This document shows positions 48,214 to 58,737 of a stretch of 64,000 nucleotides of DNA, in pieces; the stretch's first letter is position 1; every line of letters starts with the position of its first letter. The notes under the pieces were generated by a model. That model worked only from the letters and a program-made list of their open reading frames with translations. It was not told where the DNA came from and searched no databases. Source of the DNA: Polaromonas sp. C04 (GTDB lineage Bacteria > Pseudomonadota > Gammaproteobacteria > Burkholderiales > Burkholderiaceae_C); the NCBI RefSeq assembly GCF_002002705.1, contig NZ_MUNS01000033.1, forward strand, positions 62,001 to 126,000, given 5' to 3'. Position numbers and translations under genes: made by a program.

Positions 48214-49142
48214 CGCGCGGCGAGCCGCGCAGCGGCCAGATCCCAGCCCGCCCAGCCGCAGCTCTTGAATAGCACCGGACCGCGTGTGGCGCCTGGTTTG
48301 TCCGGTGCGCGCTGCAGCACGCCGCGCAGCGTCGCGAACGCCGCCACGTCCAAACCAGCCTGCAGCAAGTCGCCCGCTTCATGCGCGGCATCTGCCGTGT
48401 CCACCACGATCGTGCCCTGCGCCGCAAAGTGGCGGCACAGTGCAGCGTCCAGCTCCGCCATGGCCGGCGTGAAGGCGCCCACCGCTGCTACAAAAGCATC
48501 ATCGCGCGGGAGCGCATGCAACACCACGACGCTGGCTGGCGTGCAGGTCACGACCAGCGGGCAGTCGGTGAGTGCCGCGTTCGGGTCGGGCGTGACACTG
48601 GCGTTCAGCCCCAGCGCCGTCGCATGGCTGGCCAGTGCGTGCGCGCTGGCGGCACTGCGTGAAGCAATCACGAACTCTTTTACGCCCAGCCCCACGGCGA
48701 ACGCCTCCAGGTGCGCGCGGCCCTGCACGCCCGCCCCCACGATCAGCAGCGGGCCGTGCGGGTTGGGCGCCAGCCGCTGCGCCGCCAGCAGCGATACCGC
48801 CGCGGTGCGCCGCGCCGTCACGGTCGGGCCATCGAGCAGCAGGCGGCGCTCGCCGCTGGCCACGTCGAACACCACCACATCGCCCTGGATCGTGGCGCGG
48901 GCCGTGCCCGCATTGGCCGGCGTGAAGGTGATCAGCTTGGTGATGGCCAGCCGGCTGTCCAGCGCCGGCATCACAAACAGGCTGCCGCCGCCGGGCAGGG
49001 CCTGCACCAGACGGGCCGGCACCTGCACGGTGTCATCCAGCAGCAGGCGGTGCAGCTCCCGGGCCAGCTCGGGGTAGGGCAGCCGCGGAGCGGTTTGCGC
49101 GGCGTCCAGCACGCGTGCATCGGTGGGCTCAGGGCGGCTCAT
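48195..49142 (-). CDS. Ornithine cyclodeaminase-family reductase
   Basis: A 315-residue protein of the OCD/mu-crystallin family. The Rossmann motif is LLIVGAGVQGRAHLEAF, the N-terminal substrate half has LPGGGSLFVMPAL and AITKLITFTPAN, and TATRTAAVSLLA-like sequence (TVTARRTAAVSLLAAQRL) is present. Members most like this reduce delta1-pyrroline-2-carboxylate or delta1-piperideine-2-carboxylate to proline or pipecolate; others deaminate ornithine. It starts at a TGATG overlap with the pyroglutamyl peptidase gene, so both belong to one transcript. The coupling suggests metabolism of cyclic amino acids. Exact reaction is not proven. Confidence 0.8.
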   Translation of the reverse strand: MSRPEPTDARVLDAAQTAPRLPYPELARELHRLLLDDTVQVPARLVQALPGGGSLFVMPALDSRLAITKLITFTPANAGTARATIQGDVVVFDVASGERRLLLDGPTVTARRTAAVSLLAAQRLAPNPHGPLLIVGAGVQGRAHLEAFAVGLGVKEFVIASRSAASAHALASHATALGLNASVTPDPNAALTDCPLVVTCTPASVVVLHALPRDDAFVAAVGAFTPAMAELDAALCRHFAAQGTIVVDTADAAHEAGDLLQAGLDVAAFATLRGVLQRAPDKPGATRGPVLFKSCGWAGWDLAAARLAARQRSGE

Positions 49143-49801
49143 CAGCTCACCGCGCCCGCGCCCTGCACGATGTCGTGCTGCGTCGTCAGCGCGCAGCGCA
49201 CTGCCAGCCGCAGGCCGCGCGCCATGTCGTCCAGCGTCATGGAGGGCGCGCCCTGCTCGGGCAGGTACGGCACATGAATGAAGCCGCCGCGCGTACGCCT
49301 GAAGCCGCGCTGCGTGGCCAGCAGGTGCATCAAGCCGTAGAACACATGGTTGCAGACAAAGGTGCCCGCGGTTTGCGACACCTCCACCGCCACGCCCGCC
49401 TGCTGCAGCGCCGCCAGCATGGCCTTGATCGGCAGGGTAGTGAAGTACGCGGCCGGCCCGCTCGCGATGACCGGCGTATCTATGGGTTGCGCCGCGGCAT
49501 TGTCGGCAATGCGCGCATCGTTGACGTTGATGGCCACGCGCTCCAGCGACAGCGCGTGGCGCCCGCCGGCCTGGCCCAAGCAGATCACGAGCGCGGGCCT
49601 GTGCTGTTTGAGCAGACCACGCAGCACGTGCAGCGACTCATCGAACACGGTTGGCAACTGGGCCGCGACCACGCGGTGCCCGGCTATCCGGCGTCCGTGC
49701 AGTGCCTGCACAGCCAGCCAGCTCGGGTTCAGGTGCTCGCCGCCGAAGGCGTCGAACCCAGTCAGCAGCACGGTGGGGGGCGGGCGTTGAACGGTTACCA
49801 T
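49142..49801 (-). CDS. pcp: Pyroglutamyl-peptidase I
   Basis: A 219-residue cysteine peptidase (family C15) that removes N-terminal pyroglutamate. The catalytic triad is Glu87 in SLERVAINVNDARI, Cys150 in TAGTFVCNHVFY and His176 in FIHVPYLPEQ. The N-terminal LLTGFDAFGGEHLNPSW is typical. It is upstream of, and overlaps, the OCD-family gene. The neighbouring iaaA-gsi-dppA operon ends 1.3 kb away on the other strand. Confidence 0.94.
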   Translation of the reverse strand: MVTVQRPPPTVLLTGFDAFGGEHLNPSWLAVQALHGRRIAGHRVVAAQLPTVFDESLHVLRGLLKQHRPALVICLGQAGGRHALSLERVAINVNDARIADNAAAQPIDTPVIASGPAAYFTTLPIKAMLAALQQAGVAVEVSQTAGTFVCNHVFYGLMHLLATQRGFRRTRGGFIHVPYLPEQGAPSMTLDDMARGLRLAVRCALTTQHDIVQGAGAVS

Positions 49802-49851
49802 GCTGGCACTGTAGCGCAGGATCGCTGCGTATCACATTACAGGAGCCGGAT

Positions 49852-50739
49852 ATGAAGTGGGAAGGCAACCGCGAATCGGACAACGTGGAAGACCGCCGGG
49901 ATGACGGTGGTGGTGGCGGTGGTTTTCTGGGCGGCGGTCTGGGCGGGCGGCACATCGGCATTGGCTCGATTGTGATCGCGCTGGTCGCGTCGTATTTCTT
50001 CGGCATCAGCCCAATGACGGTGCTGAGCCTGCTCAGTGGCGGCGGCGCTCCCGTGACGCAAACCCAGCAGGCGCCAGCGCACGCGCCGCCGGCCGACGAC
50101 CGCATGGCGAAGTTCGTCTCCACCGTGCTGGCCGACACCGAAGACGTCTGGACCGACATATTTTCCAAGGCCGGGGGCACCTACACCGATCCCAAGCTTG
50201 TGCTGTTTCGTGGCGCGACGCCCACCGCCTGCGGCCAGGGCGAATCCGCCATGGGCCCGTTTTACTGTCCCGTGGACCGCAAGGTGTATATCGACCTGGA
50301 CTTCTATCAGACCCTGAAGAACCAGCTCGGCGCGCCCGGCGAATTTGCGCAGGCCTATGTGATCGCGCACGAGGTCGGCCACCACGTGCAGAACCTGCTG
50401 GGTATCAGCGCCAAGGTGGAACAGATGCGCAGCCACGCGAGCCAGGCCCAGTCGAATGCGCTGAGCGTGCGACTGGAGCTGCAGGCCGACTGCTTTGCCG
50501 GCGTCTGGGTCAACCACGCGCAGACGTCGCGCCAGATCCTGGAAAACGGCGACATCGAGTCAGCCATGAACGCCGCGGCCAAGATTGGCGACGATGCCCT
50601 GCAAAAGGCCGCCACCGGCCACGTGGTACCCGAAACCTTCACCCACGGCACCAGCGCCCAGCGCACGCACTGGTTCAATGCCGGACTGCAAAGCGGCAGC
50701 GTGAAAGACTGCGATACGTTCGGCGCGCGCAGCCTGTAA
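49852..50739 (+). CDS. Neutral zinc metallopeptidase family protein (YpfJ-like)
   Basis: A 295-residue membrane-anchored protein. It has a Gly-rich N-terminus (GGGGGGFLGGGLGGRHIGIG), one membrane helix (residues about 38-60), and a periplasmic domain with the zinc motif HEVGHHVQNLLG, a downstream Glu in LELQADCFAGVW and C-terminal ETFTHGTSAQRTHWF. This is the YpfJ/putative neutral zinc metallopeptidase family; substrates unknown. A good AGGAG site precedes the ATG. Confidence 0.92.
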   Translation: MKWEGNRESDNVEDRRDDGGGGGGFLGGGLGGRHIGIGSIVIALVASYFFGISPMTVLSLLSGGGAPVTQTQQAPAHAPPADDRMAKFVSTVLADTEDVWTDIFSKAGGTYTDPKLVLFRGATPTACGQGESAMGPFYCPVDRKVYIDLDFYQTLKNQLGAPGEFAQAYVIAHEVGHHVQNLLGISAKVEQMRSHASQAQSNALSVRLELQADCFAGVWVNHAQTSRQILENGDIESAMNAAAKIGDDALQKAATGHVVPETFTHGTSAQRTHWFNAGLQSGSVKDCDTFGARSL

Positions 50740-50799
50740 CGGGCGGCGTCGGCGGGGAATCGGCTCTTTTTATCGTTAAATGCGATAATAGAAGGCTAA

Positions 50800-52239
<1,440 letters not shown>

Positions 52240-52272
52240 GAGGGCGGGCGGTGTGGGCCCACCCCGCCACCT

Positions 52273-53133
52273 TCACCCCGGCATCTGCGCCTGCTCGCAC
52301 TTGACCTGAATCAGCTCGCCCCCAATGGGCCCGCCGAGCGCGGCGCCCGTGGTGTCCAGCCAAAGCGCGCTCAGACAACCGCCCCACACGCAACCCGTGT
52401 CCAGCGCCAGCACATCGCGCCGCGCCAGCGCGCCCAGCGTGGACCAATGGCCGAAAGCAACCGTTACATCGGCCGTCTGCCGGCCCGGCACATCGAACCA
52501 GGGCAGGTAGCCCGCGGGCGCGGCTCCGGCGCCTTCCTTGGTGGCGAACTCCATGACGCCCCCGGGCGTGCAAAAGCGCAGGCGCGTGAGCACATTGACG
52601 ATCACGCGCAGCCGGGCTGCGCCAGTGAGTGCATCGCTCCATTGCGCGGGCTCGTTGCCATACATCTGCGGCAAAAACTCGCCCAGCGCATCACCGCGTA
52701 GCACGGCTTCCACCTCAGCCGCCAACGCTATTGTTTTGGTAGCTGTCCACGCAGGCAGGACGCCGGCATGGGCCATTAAAAGGGGGTGGCCCGCTATCGT
52801 TTCCAGCATCGCCAGGCGCTGCTGGCGCAGCCAGTCGAGCAGGCCCGGACGATCGGGCGCGTCCAGCACGCCGCCCAGCGTGTCGTTGCGGTGCGGCTTG
52901 CGCACACCATGGGCGATGGCCAGCAGGTGCAGGTCGTGGTTGCCTAGCAGGCAGCGCGCCGCATCGCCATAACGCATCATGCGGCGCAGCACGCCCACCG
53001 AGTCCGGGCCGCGGTTGACTAGGTCGCCCAGTTGGTACAGGGTGTCGCGGCTCGGCGAGAAATCAATTTTGTTCAGCAGCCGCTGCAGCGCACGGTCGCA
53101 GCCCTGCACGTCGCCAATCAAGTAAAGTGCCAT
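52273..53133 (-). CDS. apaH: Bis(5'-nucleosyl)-tetraphosphatase, symmetrical
   Basis: A 286-residue metallophosphatase that splits Ap4A into two ADP. The metal motifs GDVQGC, GDLVNRGPDS and GNHDLHLLA are followed by HAGVLPAW and FGHWSTLGA. Length is normal. A type A repeat lies in the frame near residues 120-136 without changing length. It diverges from the CorC-type gene across 24 bases. Confidence 0.95.
   Translation of the reverse strand: MALYLIGDVQGCDRALQRLLNKIDFSPSRDTLYQLGDLVNRGPDSVGVLRRMMRYGDAARCLLGNHDLHLLAIAHGVRKPHRNDTLGGVLDAPDRPGLLDWLRQQRLAMLETIAGHPLLMAHAGVLPAWTATKTIALAAEVEAVLRGDALGEFLPQMYGNEPAQWSDALTGAARLRVIVNVLTRLRFCTPGGVMEFATKEGAGAAPAGYLPWFDVPGRQTADVTVAFGHWSTLGALARRDVLALDTGCVWGGCLSALWLDTTGAALGGPIGGELIQVKCEQAQMPG
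52727..52774. repeat. Type A repeat inside apaH
   Basis: GCTATTGTTTTGGTAGCTGT continues CCACGCAGGC and ends ATGGGCC. It is read in frame on the minus strand as part of HAGVLPAWTATKTIA. Confidence 0.6.
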
Positions 53134-53157
53134 GGTGTTGATTTTCTCCCCTGATTC

Positions 53158-54462
53158 ATGGATTTTTTGCTAATCGCGCTGTTGACCCTGCTCAACGGCG
53201 TGTTTGCCATGTCCGAGTTGGCGCTGGCGTCCAGCCGCAAGGCACGGCTCGGTGTCATGGCCGAGGGCGGCGACAAGGGTGCGCAGGCCGCGCTGAATCT
53301 GCTGGACAACCCGACGCAGTTTCTCTCATCGGTACAGGTCGGCATCACCTCGATCGGCATGCTCAACGGCATTATTGGCGAGGCGGCATTCAGCTCGGGC
53401 GTCTCGGTATGGATCCAGACTTTTGGCGTCTCCGTGCGAGTCGCCGACATCAGCGCCACGGCCCTGGTGGTCGCCATCATCACCTACGTCACCATCGTGT
53501 TCGGCGAGCTGGTGCCCAAGCGCATCGGCCAGCTCTATCCCGAAGCGGTGGCGCGCTGGGTCTCGCGCCCCATGACGTGGGTGGCCTCGGCGGCCAAGCC
53601 GTTTGTGCGGCTGCTGTCCGTCAGCACGCAAACCGTTCTCAAGCTGCTGCGCGTGGACAACGCCGCGGCCCGGGCCGTAACCGAGGAAGAAATCGCGGCC
53701 AGCCTGGAGGAAGGCCTGGATGCCGGCGTGATCGAGGAGCACGAGCACCAGATGGTGCAAAACGTGTTCCGCCTGGACGACCGGCCGCTGACTTCGCTGA
53801 TGGTGCCGCGCACCGATGTGGAGTGGCTCGATGCTACAAATACCGTAGTGCAAAGTCTAAGACTGGTGGGGGCTGGAGGCGAAAAAGGCTCACATTCCTG
53901 GTATCCGGTGTGCCGCGGTTCACTAGACCATGTGGTGGGCGTCATCAGTGTGGGTCGGCTGCTCGAACTCGGCCCCGACGCGCCAGGCACCATTGAATCG
54001 CATGCCCAGCCGGCTGCCTTTCTGCCCGAAACCCTGAGCGGCATGGAGCTGCTGGAGCAATTTCGCGCCAAGTCGGGCCGCATGATTTTTGTGGTGGACG
54101 AATACGGTGTGGTGCAGGGCTTGATGACCCCGCGCGACCTGCTCGAGGCCATCACCGGCGAGTTGCAGCCCGGGGCCCAAGCCGATGCCTGGGCGCTACT
54201 GCGCGAAGACGGCTCCTGGCTGCTCGATGGCCTGATGCCGGTCGGCGAGCTCAAAATCCGGCTCGACATCCGCGAACTGCCTGAAGAAGACCGCGGCCGC
54301 TACAACACTGTTGCCGGCCTGCTGATGTCGGTCTCGGGCCGGTTGCCCGAGACTGGCGAGCGCATCGAATGCGCCGGCTGGGTGTTTGAAGTGCTGGACC
54401 TGGATGGCAAGCGGATTGACAAAGTGCTGGCCACCGAAATAGGCACTCTCACTGAAAGTTAA
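53158..54462 (+). CDS. CorC/HlyC-type CBS-domain membrane protein
   Basis: A 434-residue protein with an N-terminal DUF21 domain (about three membrane helices, residues 1-150, LLNGVFAMSELALASSRK and VTIVFGELVPKRIG), two CBS domains (around residues 210-330, LMVPRTDVEWLD and MIFVVDEYGVVQGLMTPRD) and a C-terminal CorC_HlyC domain. The family is linked to magnesium and cobalt efflux or membrane repair. The loop in the first CBS domain is partly encoded by a type A repeat. It starts with ATG at 53158 without a clear ribosome site. Confidence 0.92.
   Translation: MDFLLIALLTLLNGVFAMSELALASSRKARLGVMAEGGDKGAQAALNLLDNPTQFLSSVQVGITSIGMLNGIIGEAAFSSGVSVWIQTFGVSVRVADISATALVVAIITYVTIVFGELVPKRIGQLYPEAVARWVSRPMTWVASAAKPFVRLLSVSTQTVLKLLRVDNAAARAVTEEEIAASLEEGLDAGVIEEHEHQMVQNVFRLDDRPLTSLMVPRTDVEWLDATNTVVQSLRLVGAGGEKGSHSWYPVCRGSLDHVVGVISVGRLLELGPDAPGTIESHAQPAAFLPETLSGMELLEQFRAKSGRMIFVVDEYGVVQGLMTPRDLLEAITGELQPGAQADAWALLREDGSWLLDGLMPVGELKIRLDIRELPEEDRGRYNTVAGLLMSVSGRLPETGERIECAGWVFEVLDLDGKRIDKVLATEIGTLTES
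53833..53880. repeat. Type A repeat inside the CorC-type gene
   Basis: GCTACAAATACCGTAGTGCA begins the copy, AAGTCTAAGACTGGT is its centre and GGGGGCTGGAGGC its tail. The translated stretch is ATNTVVQSLRLVGAGG, in a variable loop of the first CBS domain. Confidence 0.6.
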
Positions 54463-54585
54463 TCGAAAATCCCCGCCAGTTATCAAATAATCTTGACTTG
54501 GTTTTAAAAAACAATATCCATTTCGCAGTGCTTTCAGATATTATTCTGACTTCATTAATTCTGAAATGCATTCAAGGTATCGATT

Positions 54586-54876
54586 ATGTCCACCTATAAA
54601 GAACTCCTGAAACAGCGCGAAGTCCTGGAACAGCAAATCAAGGATGCCCGCCAACATGAAATTGCCCAGGCCGTGGCGCAAGTGCGTGGCCTGGTTGCCG
54701 AATTCGGCCTGACCGCGCAGGATGTCTTCCCCTCGGGCAAGGCGCGCACCAGTACTGTGCACGCCAAAGTGGCTGCTAAATACCGCAACCCCACTACCGG
54801 CGCCACCTGGACCGGTCGCGGCAAGCCGCCCAAGTGGATTCAGGGTCAGGATCGAGCCAAATTTGTGATCATTTAA
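54586..54876 (+). CDS. H-NS family nucleoid protein
   Basis: A 96-residue H-NS-type protein. Residues 1-45 form a coiled-coil oligomerisation region (YKELLKQREVLEQQIKDAR), and the C-terminal DNA-binding part has KYRNPTTGATWTGRGKPPKW, the form typical of Burkholderiales. It would silence AT-rich DNA. The 123 bases upstream are strikingly AT-rich compared with surroundings, with a TTGACT near 54493, agreeing with autoregulated expression. A strong terminator follows. Confidence 0.93.
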   Translation: MSTYKELLKQREVLEQQIKDARQHEIAQAVAQVRGLVAEFGLTAQDVFPSGKARTSTVHAKVAAKYRNPTTGATWTGRGKPPKWIQGQDRAKFVII

Positions 54877-54936
54877 CGTCATAATTTGGTGCTAAACAGT
54901 CGACTAACTGCCAAATAATTCGCATAAAGCCTGGAA

Positions 54937-54971
54937 AAAGGCCCATGGACGTGTCCATGGGCCTTTTTTTC
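54937..54971 (+). terminator. Strong terminator after the H-NS gene
   Basis: AAAGGCCCATGGAC and GTCCATGGGCCTTT form a perfect 14-base stem with almost no spacer, followed by a T run. The rest of the 340-base space between the H-NS stop and the lipoprotein gene (54877-55216) holds a short in-frame leader beginning at 55154 but no gene that I can support. Confidence 0.93.
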
Positions 54972-55216
54972 GTGCTGAAACGGAACGTTACCTAAAGTAT
55001 GACTGATAAGATATAAGTACTCGTTTACACCAACGTGGTGACCATGGGTCAAAAAGTGCTTACGACTATGGCGACGAGCATGGGACAGATCGGTTACTGC
55101 GTTTCGAGAAATCATGAGACACACGCGAAAGACACCATGTCTTCCACGGTAAGTTGATGGTCAATATGAACGTTGCCGATCGTATTTTCAGTAATAAATC
55201 GCAAGGGAGGAATTCG

Positions 55217-56248
55217 ATGAAATTAACGATTATGGGTTCGATTCTGGCTGCTGCTGCGGCACTAATGATCGCCGGATGCGGCGGAAGCAGCTCCACCGCG
55301 CCAAGTCAAAATGCTGCGCCGATCGCCAATGCGGGTAATGCCCAGTCGGTGGTGGCTGGCGCCACGGTCGCCCTGAGCGCGAGCGGCAGCTCGGATCCCA
55401 ACGGCGACCCCCTCACGTATTCGTGGGCATTGAGCAACGTGCCCGCTGGCAGCGCGGCGACTTTGACCGGCCTCACGTCAGCCAGCCCTGCCTTTGTCGC
55501 AGACGTGGTGGGCACCTATGTGGCCACCCTCATCGTGAACGATGGCAAGATGAACAGCGCGCCCGTCACGGTGACCATTACGGCAGGCACAGTTGTGGGG
55601 TTCGATTCGCTTACGCCCCTTCCGCCCAACATGCCGAGCATCAGCATTCAGGCCAGCTACACCCCCGCGCCCCTCGTTAGCTTGGGCGATACCATCACCT
55701 TGAAGCCCGGTTCTCCGCACACGCTGAACAACATCAGCGTCGCGATGAGCAGTTGGGCCTGCCAGACCGGCGGCTGGAGCACGAACGATTGCGTTTCGCC
55801 TCCGGGCTCTGTATTCAGCGTCCCCATCACGCTCAAGGTCTACGACAGCAACGGCAACCTGCTTGCAACTCAGACTCCGACCTTCAGCATCCCGTATCGG
55901 CCATCCGCTGACCCGGCATGTACGGGCGCGAACGCCGGCAAATGGCAAGCCTCGAACGGCACTTGCTACAACGGATTTGCCTCTGAGGTCACCTTCGACC
56001 TTGCTTCGCTAAAGGTGACGCTGCCCGGCGACGCCTTTTCGTATGTTGTGTCATACAACACAGACACCCATGGTGCCACGCCGACCGGTGTGGCAGGCCC
56101 TGTCGACTCTCTCAATATCGGTGTTTACGCACTGCCTGCAACCCCTTCCATCGGCAGTGAGACCAATCCAGGCTACCTTCTCTGGAACGAGGTACCTGTG
56201 AACGAGGGCTACGGGATCATGGCGCAAGTCCAATTGACCGCGCCCTGA
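55217..56248 (+). CDS. PKD-domain lipoprotein, unknown
   Basis: A 343-residue predicted outer-membrane lipoprotein. The lipobox is MIAGC with Cys21, followed by a Gly/Ser linker. Residues about 35-125 form a PKD/Ig-like domain: PIANAGNAQSVVAGATVALS, GSSDPNGDPLTYSW and TYVATLIVNDGK are typical. The rest (about 200 residues) is a beta-rich region with Cys pairs (SWACQTGG, DCVSPPGS, DPACTGA, GTCYNGF) that may form disulfides; it is not recognised. A GGGAGG site precedes the ATG. It stands alone between two terminators. Confidence 0.8.
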   Translation: MKLTIMGSILAAAAALMIAGCGGSSSTAPSQNAAPIANAGNAQSVVAGATVALSASGSSDPNGDPLTYSWALSNVPAGSAATLTGLTSASPAFVADVVGTYVATLIVNDGKMNSAPVTVTITAGTVVGFDSLTPLPPNMPSISIQASYTPAPLVSLGDTITLKPGSPHTLNNISVAMSSWACQTGGWSTNDCVSPPGSVFSVPITLKVYDSNGNLLATQTPTFSIPYRPSADPACTGANAGKWQASNGTCYNGFASEVTFDLASLKVTLPGDAFSYVVSYNTDTHGATPTGVAGPVDSLNIGVYALPATPSIGSETNPGYLLWNEVPVNEGYGIMAQVQLTAP

Positions 56249-56340
56249 TGGCTCGTCGTTCAAGAGCGGGGGGCTTGCGTTCGCTTCACAGGAACACGTA
56301 AGCCAGGTGCCCTTGATCAGGAGAATTTCTTGCACGAAGA

Positions 56341-56366
56341 AAAAGCGCTCGGTGGGCGCTTTTTTC
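56341..56366 (+). terminator. Terminator after the PKD lipoprotein
   Basis: AAAAGCGC and GCGCTTTT form the stem and the T run continues to TTTTTT. It is 92 bases after the lipoprotein stop. Confidence 0.85.
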
Positions 56367-56456
56367 ATGCCCGGATCTCCGGTACCCAAATTGCGTGAAC
56401 CCGGATGAGAGTACGTCAAAAATGTGGCTTATGCCTTTATCGGGGCTTGGTATTTT

Positions 56457-56540
56457 GCTATTAATTTCGTAGTCCACCGGTTACCATTCCCGGGCCTTGA
56501 ACAGTCATTCCCGGCTTGACCCGGAATCTGCCCTGATGCT
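56457..56540. repeat. Repeat-rich gap upstream of the YdcF gene
   Basis: Within the 314-base gap 56249-56562, GCTATTAATTTCGTAG (56457-56472) is a type A head, and TCATTCCCGGCTTGACCCGG (from about 56505) is a further short intergenic repeat type. No gene is seen in the gap; the terminator above is its other feature. Confidence 0.55.
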
Positions 56541-56562
56541 CCGCGGCGCTGGATTTCACCCC

Positions 56563-57348
56563 ATGTTTCTTGCTTCCAAACTCCTGTCTTTTGCGACCCA
56601 GCCGCTGGCTTGGGTCGCGCTGCTGTTCGCCGTGGCCCTGCTGTGCATGTCGCGCAAACGCGCACTCGGCTTGGGGCTGGGCTGGACGGCGCTGGCGCTG
56701 CTGGTGTTGCTTGGCTGGCGGCCGATCCCGGACGCCTTGCTGCGCCAGCTGGAGGTGCAATATCCGCCGCCGGCTTGGACCACCATGCCCGAGGCCCCTG
56801 AGTGGCAACACTACACTGGCATCGTCGTGTTGGGCGGCGCGCTGGAGCCGGCATGGGTGCGCGCGGGCAATGGCCAGGTGGCGCTCAACGAAGGGGCCGA
56901 GCGGATGACGGTGCCGGTGGTGCTGATGCGCCAGCATCCGCAGTTGCGCTTGCTATTCACGGGCGGGGAGGGCGATTGGCACACTACGGGCGAGCCTGAG
57001 GCGGTGCAGGCCAGCGAGTTTTTTGAAAGCTTAGGTGTGCCCGCTCAACGCATGCAGTTCGAGTCCGCCGCTCGCACCACCTATGAAAACGCCGTGCTGA
57101 GCGCAGTCCTGCCGGGCGTAGACAAGACCCGGCCCTGGCTGCTGGTCACGTCTGCCTGGCACATGCCGCGTGCGCTGGCCACCTTCCGCGCCGCAGGCTG
57201 GAACGTGACACCCTACCCGGTGGACTACCGCACAGGCACCCACACGCCGTGGACCGAATATTCCATGGCCAAGAGTCTGTGGCGCTGGCAATTGGCGCTG
57301 CATGAGTGGGCGGGATTGCTGGCCTATCGGGCGGTGGGGCGGGCTTAA
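56563..57348 (+). CDS. YdcF/ElyC family envelope protein
   Basis: A 261-residue protein with two N-terminal hydrophobic helices (residues about 1-50) and a DUF218 domain. The domain motifs are IVVLGGALEPAW, LLFTGGEGD, FESAARTTYENA and LLVTSAWHMPRALATFRAAGW. ElyC of Escherichia coli affects lipid carrier metabolism in cell-wall synthesis; the enzyme activity of the family is not settled. The frame is open to 56497 but the upstream codons come from repeat sequence, so the ATG at 56563 was chosen. Its stop overlaps the convergent exporter stop by four bases. Confidence 0.88.
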   Translation: MFLASKLLSFATQPLAWVALLFAVALLCMSRKRALGLGLGWTALALLVLLGWRPIPDALLRQLEVQYPPPAWTTMPEAPEWQHYTGIVVLGGALEPAWVRAGNGQVALNEGAERMTVPVVLMRQHPQLRLLFTGGEGDWHTTGEPEAVQASEFFESLGVPAQRMQFESAARTTYENAVLSAVLPGVDKTRPWLLVTSAWHMPRALATFRAAGWNVTPYPVDYRTGTHTPWTEYSMAKSLWRWQLALHEWAGLLAYRAVGRA

Positions 57349-58574
57349 CCCGCCGCGGTCTTGCCAATCTCGGGCCAGCGGTGGTGCAGAAACACCCACG
57401 CCACCAGTCCCACGCACATCATCAAGAGCGACGCCGTCGCCAGCGCCACGGTGGAGTGCATCACGAGCGGCGCGATCACACCGGCCACGACGCCGTTGGC
57501 GGTCGAGGCGATGAACGCCTGCAGGGACGATGCCATGCCGCGCCGCTCGGGGTACAGGTCCAGCACCAGCAGGGTTACCACCGGCACCATCAGGGCCCAG
57601 CCGAGGGAAAACACCACGATCGGCGCGATGGCCCAGGACGCATTCGCCTTGAACAGCAGGTTGGCCACCAGGTTGAGCACCCCGATGGCCAGCATGATCA
57701 CGAAACCGTGGCGGATCTGGCGCTTGGGCGCGATCTTGCCGGCGAGTCGCCCACTGAGCCAGGCGCCGGCCATGATGCCGGCAATATTCGGCAGGAAGAA
57801 CCAGTAGAACTCGGTCGGAGCCAGCGACAGATGCGTGCCCAGGAAGACCGGCGCCGCCAGCACGTACAGGAACATGCCGTTGAACGGTACGCCGCTGGCC
57901 AGTGACAGCAACAAGAAACTGGGGCTGCTGCCGAGCTGCCAGTACCCGCGCAGCAGATGCCTGACGTTGAACGGCTGGCGCTGGCTGACGTGCAGCGTCT
58001 CCGGCAGCAACTTGAAGTTGGCAATCCACAGGATGATGCCGACCGCGACCAGGAACCAGAAGATGCTGTGCCAGCCGGCGTTGACAAACAGCCACCCGCC
58101 CAGGATCGGCGCGATCGCCGGTGCCACGCCAAAGTAGATGGTGACCTGGCTCATCACCTGCTGGGCCCGCGCAGGCGGGAACATGTCACGAATCACGGCG
58201 CGCGAAACGACAATGCCAGAGCCGGTGGACAGGCCCTGCACGGCCCGGAAAAAGACCAGGTGGCCGATATTTTGCGACAGCGCACAACCGACCGATGCAA
58301 CGGTGAACACCACCAGACCCCACAACACCACAGGCCGGCGCCCGAAGCTGTCGGCTAGTGCGCCGTGGAACAGGTTCATGAAGGCGTAGCCGAACAGGTA
58401 GGCCGACAGCGTCTGCTGCATTTCGACCGGCGTGGCGCCCAGGGACTGCCCGATTCCCGCAAACGCGGGGATGTAGGTGTCGATCGAAAACGGGCCCAGC
58501 ATGCCCAGTATCGCCAACAGGGCTGCCAGCGCCCAGTGCGGGGCGCGCCAGAGTTGCTTGGCGTCAGGATTCAT
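57345..58574 (-). CDS. Bcr/CflA family multidrug exporter
   Basis: A 409-residue MFS transporter with 12 predicted helices. DTYIPAFAGIGQSLGATPVEMQQTLSAY without its last residues is the Bcr/CflA N-terminal signature, then GALADSFGRRPVVLWG (motif A) and RAVQGLSTGSGIVVSRA-like sequence including VVSRAVIRDMF. Export of sulfonamides, bicyclomycin or other drugs is the family role; substrate here unknown. It is transcribed away from the aldehyde dehydrogenase gene. Confidence 0.9.
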   Translation of the reverse strand: MNPDAKQLWRAPHWALAALLAILGMLGPFSIDTYIPAFAGIGQSLGATPVEMQQTLSAYLFGYAFMNLFHGALADSFGRRPVVLWGLVVFTVASVGCALSQNIGHLVFFRAVQGLSTGSGIVVSRAVIRDMFPPARAQQVMSQVTIYFGVAPAIAPILGGWLFVNAGWHSIFWFLVAVGIILWIANFKLLPETLHVSQRQPFNVRHLLRGYWQLGSSPSFLLLSLASGVPFNGMFLYVLAAPVFLGTHLSLAPTEFYWFFLPNIAGIMAGAWLSGRLAGKIAPKRQIRHGFVIMLAIGVLNLVANLLFKANASWAIAPIVVFSLGWALMVPVVTLLVLDLYPERRGMASSLQAFIASTANGVVAGVIAPLVMHSTVALATASLLMMCVGLVAWVFLHHRWPEIGKTAAG

Positions 58575-58737
58575 GAAGGATTTTTTTCTGCAGGATGGCG
58601 GGGTGCCAGTCGATTATGAAGGAGTTAACGCCCGTGCCGCGGAGCCGCAGTAGTGTGCCCAAAGGGCCGCTTCTTACACGGGGGACTGGTGCAGTGCAAA
58701 ATATCAGGCTGTCTGTATCGTTTCACCGAGGAATTTC

